DNA of 29,106 bases from Anaerolineales bacterium. Lineage in GTDB: Bacteria > Chloroflexota > Anaerolineae > Anaerolineales > Villigracilaceae. The stretch spans positions 1 through 29,106 of the forward strand of contig JAICRQ010000001.1 in assembly GCA_025966435.1 (NCBI GenBank). Direction: 5' to 3'. Each line of letters starts with the position of its first letter. The first letter of the stretch is position 1. Under the pieces are notes generated by a model that saw only the letters and a list, made by a program, of their open reading frames with translations, was not told where the DNA came from and did not search any database. Position numbers and translations under genes: made by a program. This document shows positions 15,551 to 23,893 of the stretch, in pieces.

Positions 15551-16458
15551 GCTTCGGTCGTTTCCTGGACCACATAGGGCGGGCGATCCATGCTGCGATC
15601 GAACATGCGCGCCAGGTATTCACCGAAAATGCCAAGGGCAAATAACTGTGCCCCGCTCACGAGGGCAATCATGGACGCCAGGAATGGAAACCCCGGCGGG
15701 CTTCCCGCCGTAAAGTAAACGACCAGTACGTAGATAAATACACCCAGTCCAAAGAGAGTCATCCCAAAGCCGATCCAGCTGGCAAAGCGCAATGGCAGAG
15801 TGCTATAGCCAATCAGGATGAGCGTTGCCGTCCGGACCAGCATCGTGAAGCTGTAGTTACTCCGTTCCGCCGGTGCAATATTGACCTGCACGGAACTAAA
15901 ACGAGTGGTCCCCCAGGAAAGCAAAACATCCAGAATCAGGGAAGGGCTCTGGAAGTTAACAAATGCCTCGCGCAAATGTGTGCGAAACGCTCGAAAGGCA
16001 GACACATTATGCACTGCAGGCAGACCAATGACCTTCGCTAAAATCCACTTGATGCCTGCCGTCATGGCATTACGCCATAAACTCTGCGGTAATTTTCGTG
16101 GAGCCCCATAGACCACATCGTATCCTTCCTCCAGCTTTGCCAGCAAATGCGGAATCTCTGCAGGTGGATGTTGGAGATCCTGGTCTATCGTCACAACAAT
16201 TTCATACTGGGCAGCCCGCACGCCGCACAGCGTTGCATTGTGTTGCCCGTAGTTACGCATCATCCGTATCCCCCTCACGCATGGATATTCATGCGTCGCA
16301 TTTTGAATGAACTGCCAGCTGTTATCCGGGCTGCCATCATTGACAAGGATGATTTCATAGGTTTGAGCGAATGTCGGCAGCGTTCGGGTAAGCTCTTCCA
16401 CCAGTGGTGAGATGAAAGCTTCCCCCTTGTAGATGGGAACAACAACGGAAAGGTTCAT
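15547..16458 (-). CDS. Polyprenyl-phosphate glycosyltransferase, GT2 (ArnC-like)
   Basis: A 303-residue GT2 protein: VVVPIYKGEAFI (5-16), ILVNDGSPDNSW (37-48), metal-binding DQDLQHPPAEI at 92-102, then two membrane segments at about 222-253 and 260-286. MMRNYGQHNATLCGV is common to ArnC and its relatives, which attach an amino-sugar to undecaprenyl phosphate. With a 4-amino-sugar transaminase three genes downstream, transfer of that sugar or its modified form is a sensible inference. No ribosome binding site is evident; TAGAAT (16474-16469) ends 10 nt before the ATG, leaving a leader of only a few bases. It begins the glycan operon, 25 bp after glpD. Confidence 0.9.
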   Translation of the reverse strand: MNLSVVVPIYKGEAFISPLVEELTRTLPTFAQTYEIILVNDGSPDNSWQFIQNATHEYPCVRGIRMMRNYGQHNATLCGVRAAQYEIVVTIDQDLQHPPAEIPHLLAKLEEGYDVVYGAPRKLPQSLWRNAMTAGIKWILAKVIGLPAVHNVSAFRAFRTHLREAFVNFQSPSLILDVLLSWGTTRFSSVQVNIAPAERSNYSFTMLVRTATLILIGYSTLPLRFASWIGFGMTLFGLGVFIYVLVVYFTAGSPPGFPFLASMIALVSGAQLFALGIFGEYLARMFDRSMDRPPYVVQETTEA

Positions 16459-16468
16459 ACGGGAGACA

Positions 16469-16474
16469 ATTCTA
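16469..16474 (-). promoter_or_regulatory. -10-like TAGAAT box before the ArnC-like gene
   Basis: TAGAAT on the minus strand, 10 nt before the ATG at 16458, identical to the box before the GtrB-like gene. No convincing -35 hexamer at 16-18 bp. Confidence 0.3.
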
Positions 16475-16483
16475 CCATCCGCT

Positions 16484-18175
16484 TTATATGTGGACCCCGT
16501 GCTTATCCGTTAGGAGCAGGAGGGTACGCGCCACCTCCGCGGATTTCCGTTCTTCATCCCAGCCGAGCGCGTTCGCAAGAGCCTTCGCCAATTCCTCGAT
16601 CACTTCCCCATTGAGGCGCCCTAACATGGCGAGCATCGAGCGCCGGAGCAGAAAATCATCGAGATGGCAGACCTTTTCATGCTGGGCAATGAAGATCACT
16701 TCGCGCAATGAGTAATCCGGCAGGGATTTGAAGATGAAATCTGTGCCGCCGTTCATGTAGGTAGCGATAGTCTCTGCGCGTGTGCCGTAACGTTCGAACA
16801 GAGTCTTCAAGCGCTCACGCGTCAGACCAGTCCAGGCGGAGAGGCTTTCGATCTGACTTCTCATCTCAGCGGGTTCACGCGGGTAGCCGCGTCCGCCGCC
16901 AATGGGTAAATCGCGCGTAGATTTTTTACGTTTTAATCCCAGGTGAGCCAGCGCCTTGTCAGCCGCCTGCTCCGAGAAGGCGCGGAAAGAGGTCCACTTC
17001 CCGCCCACGAGTGAATAGATAGGGAAGTGCAGATTCGTCCAATCGCCGCTGAGCACTTCGATATTGTGATCACGTGAGATTTGAGAGGCGCTCTTCGCGT
17101 TCGAACGGGGTAATGGACGGACACCCGAGTATTGAAATACAATATCCTCACGTGTTAAGTGGATTTCCGGAAAGATACGCCGTGTCAAACTCAAAAAATA
17201 ATCGATCTCTTCGTCGGTGCAAGACGCCTCATCGGGGTTTTCCATCGGGATGTCCGATGTGCCGATGAGCACGCGATCATAGAGCGGGTAGATAAGCACG
17301 ATGCGACCATCTTCATTTTCAAAGAAGAACTCATACTCTCCAATGGCATTACGAAGCTCATCGTGCTTCACCACAATATGGGAGCCCTTGGTTCCGCCAA
17401 TAAAGCGTGTGGAGAGACCCAATTTTTTATTAGTGAAATCGATCCACGGACCCGCGGCGTTGATGACGAGTTTCGGGTGTACGTCGTAGGTCTCATCGGT
17501 CAATTCATCCCGGAGCATGATGATGTCTTCACTTCCACCGATCATGCTGACGTAGTTTAGAGCACGGGCGTTTGGGTTTTCTGACTCCGCGTCGAGGATT
17601 AAGTCCATTGCCAGGCGTTCGGGCCGGAGGATGGCGCCGTCATAGTACACAGCCGTATTAACAATGTCCGAGTTCAGATGCTTCCACTTCTCGAGCGACT
17701 GTTGGCGTGAGAAGAACTTGTGGCGCGGTACGCTGCGCTGCTTCCCGGTATAGGCATCGTACAGAATCAAGCCAAGCTTGATAATTAATGAGCCGCGCTC
17801 GGAAGGTGTATCCAGCAAGCGAAAAAATTTGAGCGGTGCGTTCAGAATCCCGGAGAAACGTTTGAAGATGGGAATGGTGGTTGGGAGCGGTTTGACCACA
17901 TGCGGCGCGTTCTGTAACATCCGGTTGCGTTCTCCCACCGCCTCACGCACAAGACGAAACTCGCCGTTTTCGAGATAGCGGATGCCGCCATGCGCCATGT
18001 GGGAGGATGCCGAGCTCGCGCCGGAACAAAAATCACTTTTTTCCACTAATAGAACGTCCAGCCCATTGACCGCAAGATCGCGAAATGTGCCAATGCCGTT
18101 GATGCCGCCGCCAACGACCAATACGGAAACCTCAGGGTTACTCTTAAGAGCAGAGAGAATCTCGTGACGATTCAT
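16484..18175 (-). CDS. glpD: Glycerol-3-phosphate dehydrogenase, FAD-dependent
   Basis: A 563-residue GlpD-type flavoprotein from the chosen ATG. The FAD Rossmann motif VVGGGINGIG is at 20-29, followed by LLVEKSDFCSGASSASSHMAHGGIRYLENGEF, and GVRPLPR and SLVGGKWTSFR later in the DAO domain; a DAO_C domain completes it. It oxidises glycerol-3-phosphate to dihydroxyacetone phosphate at the membrane and feeds electrons to the quinone pool. An in-frame GTG at 18229 overlapping the glpK stop would add 18 residues unlike the family; the ATG at 18175, with GGAAGG 14 nt upstream, fits better. It follows glpK in the same transcript. Confidence 0.92.
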   Translation of the reverse strand: MNRHEILSALKSNPEVSVLVVGGGINGIGTFRDLAVNGLDVLLVEKSDFCSGASSASSHMAHGGIRYLENGEFRLVREAVGERNRMLQNAPHVVKPLPTTIPIFKRFSGILNAPLKFFRLLDTPSERGSLIIKLGLILYDAYTGKQRSVPRHKFFSRQQSLEKWKHLNSDIVNTAVYYDGAILRPERLAMDLILDAESENPNARALNYVSMIGGSEDIIMLRDELTDETYDVHPKLVINAAGPWIDFTNKKLGLSTRFIGGTKGSHIVVKHDELRNAIGEYEFFFENEDGRIVLIYPLYDRVLIGTSDIPMENPDEASCTDEEIDYFLSLTRRIFPEIHLTREDIVFQYSGVRPLPRSNAKSASQISRDHNIEVLSGDWTNLHFPIYSLVGGKWTSFRAFSEQAADKALAHLGLKRKKSTRDLPIGGGRGYPREPAEMRSQIESLSAWTGLTRERLKTLFERYGTRAETIATYMNGGTDFIFKSLPDYSLREVIFIAQHEKVCHLDDFLLRRSMLAMLGRLNGEVIEELAKALANALGWDEERKSAEVARTLLLLTDKHGVHI

Positions 18176-18225
18176 CGAAGTCGTTCCGCCTTCCAATGTT
18201 CCATGTTGAATTGATAACGGGTAAT

Positions 18226-19719
18226 TCACTCAACCCAGTCGAATGTACGGGTGACAGCCTTTTTCCAGCCGGAGTATAACGTCTTTCGTTCTCCGGCGTC
18301 CATTGCAGGTGTCCACTCTCTGTCCTTACCCCAATTGGAGCGCAGTTCCTCATAATCTTTCCAGAATCCCACTGCCAGCCCAGCTGCGTACGCCGCACCA
18401 AGGGCGGTCGTTTCGGAAACTTTCGGGCGGATGACGGGGACGTCGAGAATATCCGACTGGAACTGCATCAGCAGCTCGTTGAAGACCATCCCACCGTCTA
18501 CTTTGAGAGCAGTTAGCCTGACCCCTGAGTCGGCTTCCATCGCATCCAGCACTTCGCGCGTTTGATAAGCAGTTGCCTCGAGCGCGGCGCGAGCGATATG
18601 TGCCCTAGTAATATAGCGCGTCAGCCCGAGAATGGCGCCGCGCGCGTTCGATTTCCAGTAAGGCGCATATAATCCGCTGAACGCCGGGACGAAATAAATG
18701 CCGCCGCTATCTTCCACGGTTTTCGCCAGCGACTCCACCTCCGCCGAGGCTTGGATGATCCCCAGGTTATCTCGCAGCCACTGCACGAGCGCGCCGGTGA
18801 TTGCAATCGAGCCTTCCAGCGCATACACAGCTTTCTCATCGCCGATTTTGTATCCAAGCGTGGTGAGCAAACCCGAGCTCGATGGCACTAGTTTTTCACC
18901 TGTATTCAAAAGCATAAAGCAACCTGTCCCATAAGTATTCTTTGCTTCACCCGGGTCGAAACAAGTCTGCCCAAATAACGCGGCATGTTGATCACCAAGA
19001 TCGCCCGCGACAGGAACGCTTTCCAGCGGCGGGCAGCTGCCTTCCCTTATAGAGCCATAGATTTCAGAAGACGATCGAATCTCAGGCAGCATCGCGCGTG
19101 GAATACCAAGCAAACTTAATAGCTCTTCATCCCAATCTAGGGTGTTGAGATCCATCAACATTGTACGTGAGGCGTTGGTTACGTCCGTAATGTGCTGTCC
19201 GGTTAGATTCCAGATGAGCCAGGTGTCGATGTTGCCAAATAATACATCTCTATTTTCTGCTTTCTCACGCGCCTCTTTCACGTTATCGAGAATCCATTTG
19301 ATCTTGGGTCCGGAAAAATAGGAGGCAAGAGGTAGACCGGTCCTGGCTCGAAAACGGTCCTGCCCGTCTGTGCTAGCCAGTTCATTAATGATGGAATCCG
19401 TCCGTGTGTCCTGCCAGACGATGGCGTTATAAACTGGCTTACCAGTTTCTCTATCCCAGACGACCGTTGTCTCACGCTGGTTCGTAATCCCCACTGCAAG
19501 GATATCGGATGCAGAAAGGTTTGCTTTCTGCATGGCATCCGTGATGACTTCCTGAGTCCTTTGCCAGATCTCCAGAGCATCATGCTCCACCCAGCCCGGC
19601 TTAGGATATATCTGCTGGTGTTCCTTTTGAGAGGCTGCAACCACATGTCCCCCTTGATCGAAAATCATACAACGAGTGCTTGTCGTTCCCTGGTCGATCG
19701 CGGCGATGTATTTGGACAT
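18226..19719 (-). CDS. glpK: Glycerol kinase
   Basis: A 497-residue FGGY-family kinase of normal GlpK length. [17 protein letters not shown] (5-21) is the ATPase phosphate-1 region; [32 protein letters not shown] covers the glycerol pocket; [38 protein letters not shown] and [13 protein letters not shown] are all GlpK signatures, and [20 protein letters not shown] ends the catalytic core. It phosphorylates glycerol to glycerol-3-phosphate, the substrate of the next gene. A strong GAGGTGA (complement of 19723-19729) precedes the ATG. A hairpin separates it from the aquaporin gene and could tune the ratio of the two products. Confidence 0.96.
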   Translation of the reverse strand: MSKYIAAIDQGTTSTRCMIFDQGGHVVAASQKEHQQIYPKPGWVEHDALEIWQRTQEVITDAMQKANLSASDILAVGITNQRETTVVWDRETGKPVYNAIVWQDTRTDSIINELASTDGQDRFRARTGLPLASYFSGPKIKWILDNVKEAREKAENRDVLFGNIDTWLIWNLTGQHITDVTNASRTMLMDLNTLDWDEELLSLLGIPRAMLPEIRSSSEIYGSIREGSCPPLESVPVAGDLGDQHAALFGQTCFDPGEAKNTYGTGCFMLLNTGEKLVPSSSGLLTTLGYKIGDEKAVYALEGSIAITGALVQWLRDNLGIIQASAEVESLAKTVEDSGGIYFVPAFSGLYAPYWKSNARGAILGLTRYITRAHIARAALEATAYQTREVLDAMEADSGVRLTALKVDGGMVFNELLMQFQSDILDVPVIRPKVSETTALGAAYAAGLAVGFWKDYEELRSNWGKDREWTPAMDAGERKTLYSGWKKAVTRTFDWVE

Positions 19720-19745
19720 GATTCACCTCACGTCCATTTTATAAC

Positions 19746-19781
19746 AAAACGTCCCCGCCTAAAACGGCGGAGACAAGTTTT
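19746..19781 (-). terminator. Hairpin between the aquaporin and glpK genes
   Basis: On the minus strand, gtctccgcc pairs with ggcggggac around the loop gtttta, extended by aaaac/gtttt with a bulge, then TTTTGTT. It could be a partial terminator or an RNA-processing or stabilising element inside the operon. Confidence 0.5.
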
Positions 19782-19812
19782 GTGCCTTATCAGCAAGACA
19801 AGCCTTGCCGGC

Positions 19813-20553
19813 TTACCCCATGGCTTCTTCGATTTCTTCCTCATCTTCAGGAGCGTCATCAACATCGGGGATGGGTTCCTCATCAGGTCCCGCTTCCGGT
19901 GTATGGATCAGCCTGTAGGCGCCCACGGCGATCGCCGACCCCAGCAATGGTCCTAGAAAGTAGATCAAATACATCATCCCCTCGCGCGCGGCGCCAGCAG
20001 CCGCGGCAGGACCGAACGTCCGCGCGGGGTTAAGCGAGCCTCCGGTGAGAGGACCACCTGCCAGGATGGCAATTGTCAGTGTGAGACCAATGGCCCAGCC
20101 TGCCATCGGACCCGCCTTCCCGGCAACCGCCGTATGAAGAATAGTGGTGACCAGGAAAAACGTCAGCAAGGCTTCCACGCCGAGGGCGTAGTATGGGAAT
20201 CTGTCTGTGAGGACGCCGGTGGTCTGCGCGGCGGCAAATGCCTCGGCGTTTACCAGCCCGACAACGTTGCTCAGGACAAAACCAGCCAGTACAGCCCCGG
20301 CGAACTGCGCCACCCAGTACACAGCCGCCTCCGCCCATGTCACCGTTCCATTCAAAGCTAAGCCGAACGTCACTGCCGGGTTGATATGCGTGCCTGAGAT
20401 ATGACCAAACGTATACGCAAACACTGCCAGTGTGAGTCCGTGGGCAAGGGCAACTGCCAGCAGTCCTGCATCATACAGCCCGATCGCCCCGCCAATAAAC
20501 ACCAGTGCAAATGTCCCGATCAACTCTGCAACGAACACTTTGTAGTTAAACAT
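19813..20553 (-). CDS. Aquaporin-family channel of the glycerol operon
   Basis: A 246-residue MIP channel with six membrane segments. The NPA boxes are at 58-60 (HINPAVTF) and 175-177 (LNPARTFGP). By alignment the selectivity filter is His38, Ile163, Gly172 and Arg178. The second NPA box lacks the Asp of GlpF (NPARD), so it is not a classical glycerol facilitator, although it is the first glp gene and probably admits glycerol or other small solutes (inference). The C-terminus (about 223-246) is very acidic, DEEPIPDVDDAPEDEEE. GGGAG precedes the ATG. The stop codon lies within a small hairpin. fmt is 59 bp upstream on the same strand; no clear promoter separates them. Confidence 0.9.
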   Translation of the reverse strand: MFNYKVFVAELIGTFALVFIGGAIGLYDAGLLAVALAHGLTLAVFAYTFGHISGTHINPAVTFGLALNGTVTWAEAAVYWVAQFAGAVLAGFVLSNVVGLVNAEAFAAAQTTGVLTDRFPYYALGVEALLTFFLVTTILHTAVAGKAGPMAGWAIGLTLTIAILAGGPLTGGSLNPARTFGPAAAAGAAREGMMYLIYFLGPLLGSAIAVGAYRLIHTPEAGPDEEPIPDVDDAPEDEEEIEEAMG

Positions 20554-20612
20554 ACGCTCTCCCTTTCCTTAACTCGGATATGGAAATATGCAACCCCGCC
20601 GTTATTGATACG

Positions 20613-21518
20613 CTACGCCCAATTTCGAGCGCCTGCTAAGAAGGATCGCCCGCTCATGGATTTTTTCCCTGCTGACTGCACCTCCTCCAGAATGAGAAGC
20701 CCGCCTCGCGCGCCGACGGCAGGTTGGTTCTGCACAATCAGCCTCTGCCCGGCTGACGCCTCTCCCGTTTCCACGCGTACCCGATGCACTTTCAATTGCA
20801 TTCCATTGAAGTCCATGGATGCACCGGGCCACGGGTTGAACGCTCGGACACGTCGTTCCAGTTCGTGCGCATCCTGGTTGAAATCCAGTTTTCCCTCTTC
20901 TTTCTTTAACATCGGCGCATACGTGACGCCCTCTTCAGGTTGAGGGACCGGGGTCACTTTGCCGGATAGATACTCTGGCAGAGTCTCGAGGAGCAGGTCT
21001 GCCCCGAGCGTGGATAGCTTCTCAAACACGGAGCCTGCCGTATCCTCCTGCGTGAGCGGAATCGAACGCTGGCTCAGCATGGGACCTGTATCGAGTCCCG
21101 CGTCCATTTTCATGATGGTCACGCCCGTTTCCTCATCCCCATGCAGGATCGCAGCATTGATGGGCGCCGCACCGCGCCAGCGCGGCAGCAGGGACGCATG
21201 GACGTTAATACAACCAAACCGCGGTAATTCCAGGACATCCTTTTTGAGGATTTGACCGAATGCAGCGACGACAATCAATTCCGGCGCCCACGCCCGCAAT
21301 TGATCCATCGCTTCGGGCAGGCGCAGTTTTTCAGGCTGCATCACAGGAATTCCCAATTCCAGTGCAAGTGTTTTCACAGGCGGCGCTTTGTGTTCGCGCC
21401 CGCGCCCGGCGGCACGATCCGGCTGTGTCACGACGCCAACAACATCATAATATTGCGATAACCCTTGCAGGGTAGGCAGCGCAAAATCCGGTGACCCCAT
21501 GAACACGACTCTTGTCAT
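20613..21518 (-). CDS. fmt: Methionyl-tRNA formyltransferase
   Basis: A 301-residue Fmt. The N-terminal formyltransferase domain shows VFMGSPDFALPTLQGL (5-20), CINVHASLLPRWRGAAPINAAILHGDEETGVTIMKMDAGLDTGPML, with Asn, His and Asp in the places of the catalytic triad and HASLLP as signature; the C-terminal oligonucleotide-binding domain follows from about 205. It formylates the initiator Met-tRNA using 10-formyltetrahydrofolate. No ribosome binding site is present; TAAAAT ends exactly 6 nt before the ATG, so the message may be leaderless. def is not adjacent. It is divergent from the DUF4870 gene and upstream of the aquaporin gene. Confidence 0.95.
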   Translation of the reverse strand: MTRVVFMGSPDFALPTLQGLSQYYDVVGVVTQPDRAAGRGREHKAPPVKTLALELGIPVMQPEKLRLPEAMDQLRAWAPELIVVAAFGQILKKDVLELPRFGCINVHASLLPRWRGAAPINAAILHGDEETGVTIMKMDAGLDTGPMLSQRSIPLTQEDTAGSVFEKLSTLGADLLLETLPEYLSGKVTPVPQPEEGVTYAPMLKKEEGKLDFNQDAHELERRVRAFNPWPGASMDFNGMQLKVHRVRVETGEASAGQRLIVQNQPAVGARGGLLILEEVQSAGKKSMSGRSFLAGARNWA

Positions 21519-21524
21519 GTGTTC

Positions 21525-21530
21525 ATTTTA
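21525..21530 (-). promoter_or_regulatory. -10 box of fmt, leaderless arrangement
   Basis: Minus-strand TAAAAT (21530-21525), then 6 nt to the ATG at 21518. No good -35 hexamer; an A-rich tract lies upstream. Confidence 0.4.
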
Positions 21531-21536
21531 CTGGTG

Positions 21537-21570
21537 ATTCAATTTTTTTTGGTTGCTTTTTGAATTGAAT
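21537..21570. repeat. Inverted repeat in the fmt/DUF4870 divergent promoter region
   Basis: attcaatt (21537-21544) and aattgaat (21563-21570) are perfect complements, flanking T-rich sequence between the divergent -10 boxes. It may be an operator for both genes or chance AT-rich symmetry. Confidence 0.35.
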
Positions 21571-21581
21571 GGATGTAAAAT
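21553..21581 (+). promoter_or_regulatory. Candidate promoter of the DUF4870 gene
   Basis: TTGCTT (21553-21558), 17-bp spacer, TAAAAT (21576-21581) preceded by G at -1. Predicted leader about 30 nt with CGGAGG at 21608-21613. Confidence 0.5.
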
Positions 21582-21618
21582 GATGGAAATTAAATCCCAG
21601 ATTAATTCGGAGGAACTC

Positions 21619-21954
21619 ATGGAAAACCAGCCTATGATGGAAGCCACCAGCGACGATAAACTTTGGGCCTTGCTGGCATATGTATTTACACCTCTTGTTC
21701 CCATCATTATCCTTTTGATGCAGGATAAGAAGGATCGTCCGTTCATTCGGGCACACAATGCTCAGGCGCTCGTATGGGGAATTTTCAATCTCGTGGGCGG
21801 CACCATTCTCAGCAGCGTTCTCTTTTTCTGCTTTGGGTTGCCCTCCATCATCATTTGGGCTATCGGCGTGTACTGGGGATTCCAGGCATACAACGGCAAG
21901 TATGTGGAGATCCCGGTTGTCACGAACTTCGTAAAGAATCAAGGCTGGGCATAA
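21619..21954 (+). CDS. DUF4870 family membrane protein
   Basis: A 111-residue membrane protein from the ATG preceded by CGGAGG (21608-21613, 5-nt spacing). The reading frame is open further upstream to 21553 but those codons lie in the promoter and leader. DDKLWALLAYVFTPLVPIIILLMQDKKDRPFIRAHNAQALVWGI is the DUF4870 signature: a first membrane segment, a basic loop with AHNAQAL, then two more segments near 60-95. The function of the family is unknown. A strong terminator follows at 21973. Confidence 0.85.
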   Translation: MENQPMMEATSDDKLWALLAYVFTPLVPIIILLMQDKKDRPFIRAHNAQALVWGIFNLVGGTILSSVLFFCFGLPSIIIWAIGVYWGFQAYNGKYVEIPVVTNFVKNQGWA

Positions 21955-21972
21955 AGTTCCCTGAGTTAAGCC

Positions 21973-21998
21973 AAGACCCGCGCAGGCGGGTCTTTTTA
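21973..21998 (+). terminator. Terminator after the DUF4870 gene
   Basis: Perfect 9-bp GC-rich stem (aagacccgc with gcgggtctt), loop gcag, then a T run. Confidence 0.88.
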
Positions 21999-22049
21999 TT
22001 TCCTTATTGTTGTAGAATAATAAACATCACCCAAACGTTGGAGGAAAGC

Positions 22050-22781
22050 ATGGACGCCGCGAAATCATTTTCATTCCCTTTTGAGGATCCGGACTGGCTC
22101 AGCAAGCTGGGGTTGGGGGCGCTGATTAGCATGATACCCATCTTGAACTTTGCCTGGACCGGCTATCTGGTGGATATCATACGAAGCGTAATGAATAACG
22201 ATGGAGACGTTCTCTCCACTTGGGACGACCTGGGTAAAAAGTTTAACGAAGGATTGATTCTATTCGGAGCCTGGATCGTCTATGCCTCTCCCATTCTGAT
22301 CGCATTCTGTCTGCCATTGGGACTCATTGCCTCCTCTGGTTTGATTTCAGGAAACAGCGATATGCAGGACATCGGTCGGATTCTTACCGAGGCTGAAGGT
22401 GTCCTATTTTATTGCCTGCTGTGCGTGTTCATCCTGTACGCACTTGTGCTGTCCATCATTTATCCGGTGATCTTAGTGTCCTTTGCCCGCGAAGGGACGT
22501 TCGCCTCCTGTTTCAAACTGCGCCAGGCACTGGACATGATCCGTAACAATACGACAGGGTTCTTCACTGCCTGGGTGTTGAGCCTCGCCGCCACGATCGG
22601 TACAGGGCTGCTTATAGGATTTATAAACCTGGTCGTAGGCTGGATTCCCTGTATAGGGTGGATTGTTGGGTTGGTACTAACGCTTGCATCAGGAGTTTAC
22701 AGCACGGCTGTCTATGCGCATCTGTTCGGGCAGTTCGGTAGAGCCGCCTTTGCAGGTGACCAATTGATACCTGCCGGGTGA
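22050..22781 (+). CDS. DUF4013 family membrane protein
   Basis: A 243-residue polytopic membrane protein starting at an ATG with GGAGG five bases upstream (codons further 5' in the same frame are shadows of the preceding gene). DPDWLSKLGLGALISMIPILNFAWTGYLVDIIRSV and a repeat of hydrophobic segments at about 20-38, 67-92, 117-147, 170-195 and 200-220 match DUF4013, a family of unknown function found in bacteria and archaea. A TAGAAT box at 22013-22018, just after the preceding terminator, may be its -10, though no good -35 is seen. A bidirectional terminator follows. Confidence 0.82.
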   Translation: MDAAKSFSFPFEDPDWLSKLGLGALISMIPILNFAWTGYLVDIIRSVMNNDGDVLSTWDDLGKKFNEGLILFGAWIVYASPILIAFCLPLGLIASSGLISGNSDMQDIGRILTEAEGVLFYCLLCVFILYALVLSIIYPVILVSFAREGTFASCFKLRQALDMIRNNTTGFFTAWVLSLAATIGTGLLIGFINLVVGWIPCIGWIVGLVLTLASGVYSTAVYAHLFGQFGRAAFAGDQLIPAG

Positions 22782-22788
22782 TAGGACT

Positions 22789-22820
22789 GAATAAAAGCCC
22801 ACATCTGTGGGCTTTTATTC
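22789..22820. terminator. Bidirectional terminator between DUF4013 and the TolB-like gene
   Basis: A perfect 15-bp inverted repeat (22789-22803 with 22806-22820) around two bases; the stem contains A4 and T4 tracts on its outer sides, so it can end transcription from both directions. Confidence 0.85.
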
Positions 22821-22837
22821 ATTAAAATTTCAGCTCA

Positions 22838-23893
22838 TTATGGTCCCCAGCGCGGCTGGTAATCACAATAATCATTATTGGTTAACCGGCGCAAGTCAGT
22901 TCCATCGATGCGAATGATGTAGATCTCGCAGCCGTGGTCGTCGCCGTACTTATCGAAATAGGCCGTAAATACCACCCACTGCCCATCCGGGGAAAACGAT
23001 GGTCCCTGGCTGTTGCCGCCGCTCGGCGTGAGCTGGCGCGCATTTGACCCGTCCGCGTTCATGATGTAGACTTCGCGATTCCAGGCAGGACCTGAATAGG
23101 TGACGATGAACCGTCCATCAGGGGACCAATCGCTGCGGCCGCGAATAGCAGGCAGGTTGGATATCTGACGCAAGCCTCCCCCATTCCGGTTGACAGCAAA
23201 CAACTGCACTCCTCCATTCACCCCCGACGCGAACAATATTTGGCTTCCATCCGGTGACCAGGTGGGGTCCCAGCCATTCGTCTGAGGGATGTTGCCTGCA
23301 TTCCCGCTATCCCGATCCATGACCATGATCTGCGTATTGCCCGTGTTGGGGTTTCCGCGCACAAACGCAATGGACTTTCCATCCGGTGAAACCTCCGGCG
23401 CAGTCAGTACACCGAGGCGATCTGTCAGTTGATCCACGTTGCCATCGCTGAGATCGAGGCTGTAGATCTCGTAGACATTTAATTCGCGGAAGGAAGAATA
23501 GACGACGCTTTGTCCATCTGGCGCAAGTGAGCCATAGTAATGACGCCGGTTGTTCTCAGTTGTTAACCGGCGCATACCAGAACCGTCTGCATTCATGATG
23601 CATATCTGGTCCATCGCCTGCACTTTAAAGAGCTGGCATGTGAAGACAATGTGACCAGTCAGCTCATCGCCGCTGGAGGGGAGAGGGACAGTGAATCCAC
23701 CGACAGAACCTCCAGATGTAGCGTTCGGGGTTGCGATCGAATCGGTTAGGACAGGAGATGCAAGCCCGTCCGGCGTGGAGGCTTGCAGTGTAGCGAACAG
23801 GTCTGGAGTGGAAGAGGGAGCGATAGGGCGATTGCATGCCAGCAAGAAAAAAATAAGAGAAATTGTAAAAACTGGTTTAAGTTTTCTCATCAT
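22838..23893 (-). CDS. TolB-like beta-propeller lipoprotein (PD40/WD40-like repeats)
   Basis: A 351-residue exported lipoprotein. MMRKLKPVFTISLIFFLLAC carries a lipobox (LLAC, Cys20), so it should be acylated and anchored to the membrane outer face. A Ser/Thr/Pro-rich linker (about 25-70) follows. The rest is a beta-propeller with recurrent SPDG-type repeats: LAPDGQSVVYSS, SPDGKSIAFV, SPDGSQILFA, SPDGRFIVTY and SPDGQWVVFT, alternating with IMNADGS / VNRNGG turns. These are PD40 repeats as in TolB; no enzyme domain is present. The start is the ATG at 23893 (a second ATG follows); an in-frame TTG at 23911 is less likely. It overlaps the end of the HypA gene by 17 bp. Confidence 0.86.
   Translation of the reverse strand: MMRKLKPVFTISLIFFLLACNRPIAPSSTPDLFATLQASTPDGLASPVLTDSIATPNATSGGSVGGFTVPLPSSGDELTGHIVFTCQLFKVQAMDQICIMNADGSGMRRLTTENNRRHYYGSLAPDGQSVVYSSFRELNVYEIYSLDLSDGNVDQLTDRLGVLTAPEVSPDGKSIAFVRGNPNTGNTQIMVMDRDSGNAGNIPQTNGWDPTWSPDGSQILFASGVNGGVQLFAVNRNGGGLRQISNLPAIRGRSDWSPDGRFIVTYSGPAWNREVYIMNADGSNARQLTPSGGNSQGPSFSPDGQWVVFTAYFDKYGDDHGCEIYIIRIDGTDLRRLTNNDYCDYQPRWGP

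Noticed and set aside
16484..18229. GTG start of glpD at 18229
   Set aside because: It would add 18 residues without family resemblance; the ATG at 18175 gives the usual N-terminus before the FAD motif.
20613..21518. Formyltransferase as part of the amino-sugar pathway
   Set aside because: Sugar N-formyltransferases share the catalytic domain, but the full Fmt length, C-terminal domain and HASLLP context fit Met-tRNA formyltransferase, and the gene is not beside the sugar block.
21774..22049. Upstream extension of the DUF4013 reading frame into the DUF4870 gene
   Set aside because: These codons are an out-of-frame reading of DUF4870 and cross its terminator; the ATG at 22050 has a strong GGAGG.
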